Positions 30,301 through 38,500 of a stretch of 64,000 nucleotides of DNA are shown piece after piece. The notes below the pieces were generated by a model that saw only the letters and a list, made by a program, of their open reading frames with translations, was not told where the DNA came from and did no database searches. Origin of the DNA: Ypsolopha sequella (lineage: Eukaryota > Arthropoda > Insecta > Lepidoptera > Ypsolophidae); NCBI GenBank assembly GCA_934047225.1, contig OW204000.1, forward strand, positions 16,696,001-16,760,000, written 5' to 3'. Position 1 is the first letter of the stretch; the number at the start of each line of letters is the position of its first letter. Both the position numbers and the translations under genes were made by a program.

Positions 30301-33237
30301 CTATTTAACTATCTCTAAAAGTTTTTCCGTCTTCTCGTAGTTGAGAGGCATAAGCCATAATTTGATTTGTTTCATATACTCTTTGGGTTCCATCACGTCG
30401 CTATCCTTAGCAAATTGTTTTAAAAGATAAGGCCCCAAAAAATTTCCGAACTTCTGTGCAAAGCTAGTTCCACATAAAGGTGTTTCCAAAATGCATCTTC
30501 TTCTGCTTGAAAATAGTTTGACATCTTTATTTATACAGATTATATGTTTAAGAACAGAAAATACAAAAAGTTGTCGCACTGACATCACTTTAGATTCTAA
30601 TAGCAACTTGTGGGTTGGGTGTTTATACGGCTTTTTGAAGAGAACCTTGAGCACGGCCCTTTGGGCTCTTTCTACTTCTATTAAGGTTGTTTTTGACGTT
30701 CCGCCCCAGGCACCAATGCAGTATCCGATAAGAGACTCGGCCAAAACCAAATAAATATTTCGTTTTAGAGCAAAGTCTTCAATTGAACTGAGTCTTTTAA
30801 ATACGGTAAGTAATCTACGGAGCCGATTTGAGAGGTTGTGGCAATGAAATGACCAGTTTAATTTGTTATCTAAGTAGATCCCTAAATATTTGATTGTATC
30901 CACCCTATCAATTGCTGGACAGTCGCAATTCATACAGCAATCCATTTTGTGAAGTTGCAGAAATAGTTCAGAATCTGGTCTAGACCGTTCAGTTATGTTA
31001 AAGCATAAATATTTTGTTTTGGATATATTCAGCGTAAGTAGGTTTCGATCTAACCAGTTCTTTACCAATGAAATGCCACGGTTGGCTATTTTGAAGGTGT
31101 CGTCCCAGTTGTTGCCAGTGTACAAAAGAACTGTGTCGTCAGCATAGGAAACTATCAAACCTTCGTCAACTTTCCAACTACATAAGCCATCTATATAAAT
31201 AAGGAAAAGTAGCGGTCCTAACACGCTTCCTTGGGGAACTCCGTATACGACACTATTCCAGTCACTCCTGACATTATCAATTTTAACAGATTGCTGTCTT
31301 TCTGTGAGGTAGGTTTGAAACCAGGAGAGTGCCACGCCTCTGACACCTATGAGCTCAAGCTTGCGTAATAAGAGCGAAATGGACACGGTGTCAAAGGCCT
31401 TGGCCAAATCCAGAAACACTCCGATACAATGACGACCCTTATCTAAGTTATCCACTACATATTCGACCACTTTTCCCACAGCATCGGAGGTGGATTTTCC
31501 CTCCCTAAAACCATATTGGTTATCTGAAAGGATGTTTTTCTTTTCTAAGAACGATGAAAGTCGAGACTTAGCAAGTTTTTCTACAATTTTGGAGATGGTG
31601 GGCAAAAGTGAGATTGGTCTGTAATTAGCTATCACATCAAGATCACTGCTTTTATGGATCGGAATAACAATTGCTTTTTTAAAAGCTTCTGGGAACACAC
31701 CTGTTTCAAAAGATAGGTTAATAATATAAGTAAGCGGGGTAAGCAGGGGTATTCTCAGAGACCTAAGAAGTTTTGATGTTATGCCGTCCATTCCACCTGC
31801 AGATGTATCTTTCAGTGAGTTTATAGCTCTTAGGACTTCACCTGGATCGGTCGGACTAAGAACAAATGACTCACTGCTGCTAGTGTTGACTTTGCAGTTT
31901 ACGAGTAAAGTGCTCTCAGACAAACCGAGCGAGGTAAGAGTTTTTTCTGCCAAGTCTCTTCCCACACCCGTAAAGAAATTGTTTACTTCATTAGCGGATG
32001 CTAAAGGTTGTTCGTCTTCGCGGAGCAGAGCAGTAGCCTTTGATTTGGTATTAGAAGTTATAGCAGCAGTATTCTTAATTATCTCCCATAATTTGCGAGG
32101 GTTGTTTCGATTGGCATTGATTTCAGCATTAGTAAATATCGATTTAGCGGTCCGTGTAGCTTTGGTGCAGATGTTGCGATATAGTTTATACCTATCTTGG
32201 AGCACTGCATCTAGAGGGTTACGAGAAGCTTTTTTGTGCAATATGTCCCTAAATTTGTAACATTTTACAAGTCCAGGGGTTATCCAGCTTTTCTTAATTC
32301 TTTTGGAGGATGAGACTGTCCTAATAGTCGTATGTTTATCAATACACGCAGTCAGAACAGACAAAAACGTGTTTGTGCTCTCATCAGTATTCATACCTTC
32401 AAACAGCTCATTCCATTGAATTCTATAGAGGTCCAGCTCAACCGATTTGTAGTCAATAATTTTTATTTCTTTCTTTTTGCGCTTCGTATTCTTTTGACCT
32501 AAGCTTATAACAACAGGAGAATGGTCTGTTATTTTGCTTTCACAGACTATGGTTGTTATTTCCTTTTCAGTTTTAACCATAACATGATCTAAACATGCTT
32601 TGTCTCTAGTGCGATCAGTAACTGCAGGTGAAAGCCCATGTGAGGCCAAGCAGCAGAGATAGTCCGTACGTCTGTCATCCGTAGAGTCCGCATGAATATT
32701 AATATTTATGTCGCCACAAAGTATGACGTCACGATGTTCGCCAAGTCGATAACTACGCAGGAGGGAGTCAAGAGAAACTAAAAACTTTTTAGTGCACTTA
32801 ATCGATGGTGATCTATAAATTGCTAGGATAGTTAAAGTGCAGTCAGCATTATTTATGTCAATTTTTAATCCAGATGCGTCTTCCACATACATTTCAGTCG
32901 ACTTAAGTGAATAGTGTTCCATAATACGTTCATGTATATATACTAGGACGCCATCAGCTTTATTTGTTTGCCTAATTGTGCGAAAAGTATGATAGTTTCT
33001 GAGGCTCAGAACAATATCTCTTAACCAGCATTCGGATAAGACAATAAAATCAAATTCAATGTCAAAACGTTTTAGCATTACTTCAAGCTGATCATTATTT
33101 TGGTAAATACTTCTTATATTAATATTAAGCATCGAAAGTTTATTTTTTATATTAATCAGAGACTTGCATGTCTCCACTTCTTCTATAACGTACTTTTGTG
33201 CGACAGAGAAATCACCATCCAAGTCCAAATTATTCAT
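30301..33237 (-). CDS. ORF2: AP-type endonuclease plus reverse transcriptase
   Basis: Encodes the enzyme that nicks target DNA and copies the element RNA at the nick (target-primed reverse transcription). Of 978 residues, about 35-250 form an exonuclease/endonuclease/phosphatase fold: LNINIRS near 37-43, the catalytic Glu in LSECW near 69, GDININ near 175 and TDHSPV near 237. Residues about 480-760 are the reverse transcriptase: NYRPISLLP (538-546), NQYGFREGKST (573-583), FLDLAKAFD with Asp610, GVPQGSVLGP (666-675) and the catalytic SYADD with Asp700/701. The C-terminal 200 residues contain Cys-rich stretches but no RNase H. All catalytic residues are present and no stop interrupts the frame. 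The ATG lies within the stop region of the middle ORF (8-nt overlap, ATGAATAA). Confidence 0.95.
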   Translation of the reverse strand: MNNLDLDGDFSVAQKYVIEEVETCKSLINIKNKLSMLNINIRSIYQNNDQLEVMLKRFDIEFDFIVLSECWLRDIVLSLRNYHTFRTIRQTNKADGVLVYIHERIMEHYSLKSTEMYVEDASGLKIDINNADCTLTILAIYRSPSIKCTKKFLVSLDSLLRSYRLGEHRDVILCGDININIHADSTDDRRTDYLCCLASHGLSPAVTDRTRDKACLDHVMVKTEKEITTIVCESKITDHSPVVISLGQKNTKRKKKEIKIIDYKSVELDLYRIQWNELFEGMNTDESTNTFLSVLTACIDKHTTIRTVSSSKRIKKSWITPGLVKCYKFRDILHKKASRNPLDAVLQDRYKLYRNICTKATRTAKSIFTNAEINANRNNPRKLWEIIKNTAAITSNTKSKATALLREDEQPLASANEVNNFFTGVGRDLAEKTLTSLGLSESTLLVNCKVNTSSSESFVLSPTDPGEVLRAINSLKDTSAGGMDGITSKLLRSLRIPLLTPLTYIINLSFETGVFPEAFKKAIVIPIHKSSDLDVIANYRPISLLPTISKIVEKLAKSRLSSFLEKKNILSDNQYGFREGKSTSDAVGKVVEYVVDNLDKGRHCIGVFLDLAKAFDTVSISLLLRKLELIGVRGVALSWFQTYLTERQQSVKIDNVRSDWNSVVYGVPQGSVLGPLLFLIYIDGLCSWKVDEGLIVSYADDTVLLYTGNNWDDTFKIANRGISLVKNWLDRNLLTLNISKTKYLCFNITERSRPDSELFLQLHKMDCCMNCDCPAIDRVDTIKYLGIYLDNKLNWSFHCHNLSNRLRRLLTVFKRLSSIEDFALKRNIYLVLAESLIGYCIGAWGGTSKTTLIEVERAQRAVLKVLFKKPYKHPTHKLLLESKVMSVRQLFVFSVLKHIICINKDVKLFSSRRRCILETPLCGTSFAQKFGNFLGPYLLKQFAKDSDVMEPKEYMKQIKLWLMPLNYEKTEKLLEIVK

Positions 33238-34114
33238 AAGGACGTATAAAGAACCACGGTGTAACCACCTGCAGGCAGTTACACCGTGATATTATTAATT
33301 TTACTAATGAAAATAACGGAAATGAATTATTTTGGTTGGTGATTTCTCGGTCACACAGAAGCTGTGAGTTTGGAGTGTACAGCAATAAATAACACACAAG
33401 TCTAAAAGAACAATAATGAGATTGTAATAATAACAGAACAAAAGTATTTACCAGGCAACAACTAAAAATACTAACTTTACACATATACAGGTATCTACGT
33501 TTGAATTCGTGATTCATGTTATATACCGTGTTATATTTATAAGTGAAATAAATTGCACATTGTGTCTTTGGACAAATAATGAAGCTGAAAACAAGACTGG
33601 GCCACACAGGAAAATGATCTTTATAATTAGTATAGTAAGGTTGTAAGGAAAACAATATCATGCGATTAGCTTCGATAAATAAATGATCAAAATTGGTTAT
33701 GCTATTACGAGCAGAAAATATTATTATGTACCTTTTATATTGGAGTAGAATTAACCTACCTGAAAACCAGTTTCCTACGGGTCGCGGCAGGCTGCAGCGG
33801 CGATGGCGGCTGTAGTTATCGAAAAACATTGAAATTAAATATATTGCTGGTGAAAAATGCTTATAACATATGACTACTACATACTGTAAGAGGTTGTAAG
33901 AACCTTTAGTTAAATTGGTGCTTCCTTTCCAGTGTGAAATGAGTGTGTTATGTTGTGTGTGCATTATGTATGTCGGTGTGATGCGTGGATCAAACAAGTA
34001 AGTAAGTAACCAATAAACATAAAAGGAGAATGTAACTACACTTTGAAGAAAAAATAATGTACAAATACTTATAAAAAACAACTTAAAGAAAAAACTTTTG
34101 AAAATCAAGTTCAT
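33230..34114 (-). CDS. Middle ORF of the LINE: 294-residue hydrophobic protein, unknown
   Basis: An ATG-initiated frame fills the whole gap between ORF1 and ORF2. Its start lies inside the last codons of ORF1 (about 31 nt overlap) and its stop overlaps the ORF2 start by 8 nt. The product is rich in Phe, Tyr, Leu, Ile and Cys. It starts with a long hydrophobic run (residues about 4-45, FFFKLFFISICTLFFLQSVV then more aromatic residues) and has further hydrophobic stretches around 145-170 and 225-250. I recognise no domain. In AT-rich DNA with about 7 percent stop codons per random frame, 294 open codons are very unlikely by chance, so selection or translational coupling is plausible; a non-coding spacer kept open by other constraints is the alternative. 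Conventional CR1-type elements have only two ORFs. Confidence 0.5.
   Translation of the reverse strand: MNLIFKSFFFKLFFISICTLFFLQSVVTFSFYVYWLLTYLFDPRITPTYIMHTQHNTLISHWKGSTNLTKGSYNLLQYVVVICYKHFSPAIYLISMFFDNYSRHRRCSLPRPVGNWFSGRLILLQYKRYIIIFSARNSITNFDHLFIEANRMILFSLQPYYTNYKDHFPVWPSLVFSFIICPKTQCAIYFTYKYNTVYNMNHEFKRRYLYMCKVSIFSCCLVNTFVLLLLQSHYCSFRLVCYLLLYTPNSQLLCDREITNQNNSFPLFSLVKLIISRCNCLQVVTPWFFIRPYE
33255..33288 (-). promoter_or_regulatory. Perfect stem-loop just upstream of the ORF2 start
   Basis: cacggtgtaac (33255-33265) and gttacaccgtg (33278-33288) are exact complements: an 11-bp stem with a 12-nt loop containing the palindrome cctgcagg. In the transcript it ends 17 nt before the ORF2 ATG and lies in the last codons of the middle ORF. 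Some non-LTR elements translate ORF2 by termination-reinitiation at overlapping stop/start codons with help from nearby RNA structure; that role here is inference. Confidence 0.5.
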
Positions 34115-35111
34115 GTTTAATTATAAAATATCTACTGCCTTCATTTTGTCTCATTAGAACTTGACCGTCCTTAATCCAGACATACTTGATATTGTTTGAT
34201 TTCTGAAAAATCTTTGCTTGTGATAACAATCGTTTCCGTTTGGATGTAAGTAGTTCATTTACGTAGATCCTTTGATTTTGGGCATCATTATCAGGGAGTT
34301 CTGGTTGCAGATCTTTCATGCACAGGTTCTTTTTCATTCTAATCTCTTTTATTAACTTGTCTCTTTCGTCCTTGGAATTAAGCTTGACAATTACATTACC
34401 GCTTTGTTTTCCTTTCTGTATTTGGGACACCTTAACAATATTATCTGGAGAGATGTCAGAGTTACACATATGCGCCATCCTTAAAACGTTACTCCGCAGT
34501 TCCTCTAAATTGTATTTTGGAAGACCTTTAATTTCAAATGAACTAAGATGTTTGTTTTGATCATTGTCATCCTGAATTGCTTGTAATTTGGATAATTCTT
34601 GTTTATGTACCTGTAATTCTGCCTTTAGCTCGTCAATTTGGAGTAATTGTTTATCCACTTCGGCGAACCTAGTTTCAAATTCCAGTATTTTATTGTTACT
34701 TTGGTTGAGTTGGGTTTGAATTTCCCTTTGGTTTTTTAATATTTCCTTCTGTGTGTCCTGTAAATCTGATTGTGTTACCTGTATGTTGGAGATCGTGTTC
34801 AGTATATTAGAGACGTCCTTTTGCAACTTGGATAAGTTGTTAGCGACATCCATCGGGATGCTGAAAGAAACTGGAGACGGCGATGGCGGCGCGCTGTGTT
34901 GTTGTGGTTGTGCGTCATTACGAAGAACTTGCGTTTTGGGCACTCTTTGAACACTGCATTGGCTGCATCGCCAAGTATTTGTCTTAATTTCGGCCACCTC
35001 TTGATCAGACACTTTATCACATTTGTAATGCAACCAACGTCGACATTTGCCGTTACACTGCGATCCATACTTTCGTTGCACACTTTCCGAGCAAATTGCG
35101 CAGTTGGACAT
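34083..35111 (-). CDS. ORF1: PHD finger, coiled coil and FP25K-like domain protein
   Basis: The RNA-binding/assembly protein of the element. I chose the ATG at 35111 (MSNCAICSES); the open frame extends nine codons further upstream without an ATG. A PHD-type zinc finger occupies about the first 55 residues, with ligands in CAIC, CNGKC, HYKC and CSQC. A Pro/Ser-rich linker follows, then a Gln/Lys/Glu-rich coiled coil of about 90 residues. The C-terminal 140 residues (FEIKGLPKYN... RIYVNELLTSKRKRLL... IKYVWIKDGQVLMR) resemble the baculoviral FP25K family, which insect LINE ORF1 proteins are known to share. The frame is intact. Its end overlaps the start of the middle ORF. Confidence 0.85.
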   Translation of the reverse strand: MSNCAICSESVQRKYGSQCNGKCRRWLHYKCDKVSDQEVAEIKTNTWRCSQCSVQRVPKTQVLRNDAQPQQHSAPPSPSPVSFSIPMDVANNLSKLQKDVSNILNTISNIQVTQSDLQDTQKEILKNQREIQTQLNQSNNKILEFETRFAEVDKQLLQIDELKAELQVHKQELSKLQAIQDDNDQNKHLSSFEIKGLPKYNLEELRSNVLRMAHMCNSDISPDNIVKVSQIQKGKQSGNVIVKLNSKDERDKLIKEIRMKKNLCMKDLQPELPDNDAQNQRIYVNELLTSKRKRLLSQAKIFQKSNNIKYVWIKDGQVLMRQNEGSRYFIIKHELDFQKFFL

Positions 35112-35411
35112 GATTATAGTTAATTTTACACTAAACACTAGTTTAAATTTACTAAATACTTGGGACTTTACTGTATTTAAATGGAATAATCTATTTAAAT
35201 TAATTAAAATATGAGCATAAACAAACGTTTGCGTCTTATCCCAACAGAGGGTAGGTGAGCTTCACCTCGCACTTACACTTAACTACGGCGGACAAATGAA
35301 ATTTTTCTTTAAATATAGCCAAAATCATTAATATTCCAAAAAATAATGTAATGAATTTTGGAAATGTAAGTAGTTAACATATGTATAATAATAAAATGTT
35401 ATTTGTTCCAG

Positions 35412-35506
35412 GAGTACAAACAGACCGGACAGAGCGCGGCTATGCGTCGGCGCAGGAGTTCAAAGAGGCTCTCGAGGCGATACGCAGGGAAACCAACCCG
35501 GGGGCG
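35412..35506 (+). CDS. pip: Sulfotransferase exon a: stem region
   Basis: Acceptor tttgttccag precedes 35412; donor gtcagt follows 35506. The exon begins with the last two bases of a split codon and ends in phase 0. It encodes VQTDRTERGYASAQEFKEAL and a further dozen residues, hydrophilic and helix-prone, fitting the lumenal stem before the catalytic domain. Its GC content contrasts with flanks. The intron to exon b is only 372 bp. It is the least conserved of the five, so its assignment rests on phase, splice sites and proximity. Confidence 0.65.
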
Positions 35507-38500
35507 GTCAGTTGTATCCATTGTTATTTATTATGTTTGTCAATGTACGATTTTTTAATTACTTTGATTTTTTTTTAAGAATAATCCAGTGGTTTTCCTT
35601 CGGTTCAGATATATATGACTCCCTTGCCTTGTGATTTAAAAAGACACTTGAAAATATCGCGCTAATTTACTTTTAAATTGTGATTCATAGAGAATCGTTC
35701 TAAAAAGGATACATTTTTTCTTGGCATCGTAAATTTTTATAAGCACTTCCGTTTTTATCACACAGTAAATCTGGAAAGTGGCTAAACACCAATTTCCTCA
35801 ATCTAAAGCTTATTTTGAGGCTGAGAACTGCATCTCCCTTCTGCTGTCATCAATCTGAAAACCACGTCTCTCCCCCAGGAGCGCGCCAAGCCCCAACGCA
35901 CTTTAGAAGCGGAGTCGAGTCAGGAGAACGAGCTGGACTCGACCCTCTCGGACGAGCTGATCCCTGAGCCCTGGGAACTGAACAACACGGCCAGGGCTGG
36001 CATGGAGCTGCTCTTCTTCAACCGAGTACCAAAGGTCGGAAGTCAGACCTTCATGGAGCTGCTGAGGAGGCTGGCCCTCAGGAATAAGTTTGGTAAGGAG
36101 CAAATTAATATAAACTCATCTATGTATAAACTGCATCTAAATCCTTGAATCTTCGGTGTATGTCCGTTCGCCGAAATCGCTCAAGAAGGGTCTACCAGGG
36201 GTCGGCAAGACTGTGACCGCGGGTGCATGTGCGCCCGCGAGGGCTTTTTGGTGCGCCCTTCATGACAATGTGGCAATGTGAGCCATGACATCATACATGT
36301 AACATGAGGGACGAAAACTCTTTATTTCTTGAAACACACGCGTATAGTACATCAACGTACGCATGCGAATCCATATTTTCAACAATGAAGAACTTAAAAT
36401 CAAAGTATAGAAGCAGGCAGAATTACAAATATAAATTTAGACCATTGTATGAGGACAGGTACTTTAGTGAGCCAGTTTTCATCAAGTTTTCGCAGGAATG
36501 CATCTCACTAATTGTTGTAATAACGTTTTATTTGTGTCGTACTACGATTGTAGCTGTTCATGCTCCCTTCAGGAGTAAATAATTTTTCAATGCAAGTGCT
36601 CGTAAAGGCCCACTTTTTATGCATCAAAACCGAACAGAAAGTCGATTATTTTGCCCTAGGGCTTTATTATTATTTTTTTATTTATTTACAATGGGTGGCT
36701 AACCTGCAGCTTTTTCTGTGTACCACACATGTTATACTTTTTTTTCCACTGTTTAATGGCTCTGGATACAGTCCTTTTGAGCCAATTATAATTTAAAGTT
36801 CACAAGATTATATTTGTTTTATTTCCTCACACTATGCATTGAAAAACGTAGTATGATACACGGGCGTAAGAGCAATAAATTACTCGGTTACGTTTAAAAC
36901 ACTCGCTAAACTCGTGTTTTAAATCGTCCTCGGAATTTATTCCTTTGCGCCCTTGTAGCACAAACTACTATTAGAATGAGCCCTTAGGCTGGGTAAGGTT
37001 GCCGACCCAGCCTAGCCGATTGACAATAAATAGTATTTTGTGCAACTGTAACATAATGAGAGACATTGGTACACGAGTGATCGTTTACGACAGGGGTCGG
37101 CAACCTTATGCTATAGCCGGGCCACATATGTTGCCAGAGTATCAGTGCGGGCCGCACTTATATTTATATGTTCGGGCATGTATTTTTAATATTTGAAATA
37201 AAACGCATATATATTCATACAATTATGTCTTTTTTAATTGAACTACTATACTAACATAAAAGTAAGAACTAGTGAGATTTTTGAGGCTGCATTTGACTTG
37301 CAAGTTTTTTAACGTCTGCTTTCATTTTAGTAGTAGACACGCGCAGTATCGCGTCTAAATGTTCATCCGTTAACCGCGAACAATTCTTATTTTTGCGGTA
37401 GTTGAGAATTGAAAAAGTCTGCTCACACAAATATGTACTACCAAACATAGTTATTATCTGCTGAGCAAACTTTTTCAATTCTTTGAAGTTTTCAGAACTC
37501 AAACCTCCGTAGAACTGTATCAAGTCAGTGCTTTCCTTAAATGCCGTTTTAAGTGTGCTATTACTTTGCAAATCTACTATGTTCATTTGCAAATTGCTTG
37601 GTACCTCACTAATATCAATTGCAAAAGGGTTTTGGAATATTTCCATGTTAAGGGAGCTCTTTTTAAAGTCGGTGAATCGATTTACAAACTCAGTTTGTAG
37701 TTGTGTAACACGTTTCTCATTGTAATATTTTGCCACACAAAATTATCTCCAGCTTCTTCCACGGCTTTCTTGCAATTAGGAAAATGGTCAAGCTTTTTTT
37801 CATCAATATGCTTGATAAACAGTTTCAGTTTCATTTCAAATGACTTTACATCTGTATACATATCGCAAATCAATTTATTTTTTCCCTGCAAGCGTTTGTT
37901 GAGCTGATTCAGTTCCTTAGTCAAATCAGTCAAAAAACCAAGATCGATAATCCACTGTTTGTTAGTAAGCTCTTCTACTGGCTTTCCTTTCATCTCCATG
38001 AAGTTGCCAATTTCTTTCCTCAAATCAAAAAACCGTTCCAAAACGGCACCTCTACTGAGCCACCTCACTTCACAGTAGTAAACCACGTCACCATGTTCAG
38101 CTTCCAGATCTTCCAAAAACTTTTGGAACTGACGGTGTGTGAGCCCATTTCTTCTTATAAAATTAACAGTGGATGTTACAGTATCCATTATTTCTTTCCA
38201 GGATATAACTTTGGAGCACAATGCCTCTTGATGGACAATACAGTGAAAAATCAATGGCACAGTAGATCCAGAATCTTTCACTTTGCTGATGATTCTCCCA
38301 ACAACACCTTTGTTTTGACCGCTCATGTTCTTGCCTCCATCGGTAGTGACACTTGTTAACTTTTCCCAGCTTAATTGCAATGAATCCAGAGCTTGTTCCA
38401 CATGGTGAAATAAATCTTCTCCCGTAGTTGTACCTTTCAAACTGCAAATTTTCACAAGCTCTTCGTAAACAGTAAAGTTTTCGTCAATGCCGCGTACAAA

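Larger units (their letters stand above)
29934..35290 (-). mobile_element. Full-length CR1/Jockey-type non-LTR retrotransposon
   Basis: On the minus strand the order is: short 5' UTR (about 35290-35112), ORF1, a 294-codon middle ORF, ORF2, a 3' UTR with a CA-rich run (near 30190-30230), and a tail of TTTTA repeats (29934-29960) after an AATAAA-like signal. There are no long terminal repeats, integrase, protease or RNase H. Both conventional ORFs are intact, so the copy looks young and possibly competent. The 5' boundary is approximate; I could not find a target-site duplication, which CR1-group elements often lack. It lies antisense to the sulfotransferase gene and its 5' end is about 120 bp from the exon at 35412. 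Confidence 0.85.

Noticed and set aside
31781..32260. 159-codon + strand frame
   Set aside because: It is the reverse shadow of the reverse-transcriptase ORF2; base pattern follows the minus-strand codons.
33230..34114. Retroviral envelope-like gene
   Set aside because: The product is hydrophobic, but no cleavage site, fusion peptide layout or LTRs are present; the element is a non-LTR retrotransposon.
34083..35111. Integrated baculovirus FP25K gene
   Set aside because: The FP25K-like part is the C-terminus of a LINE ORF1 with a PHD finger, followed by ORF2; this domain is known in insect retroelements.
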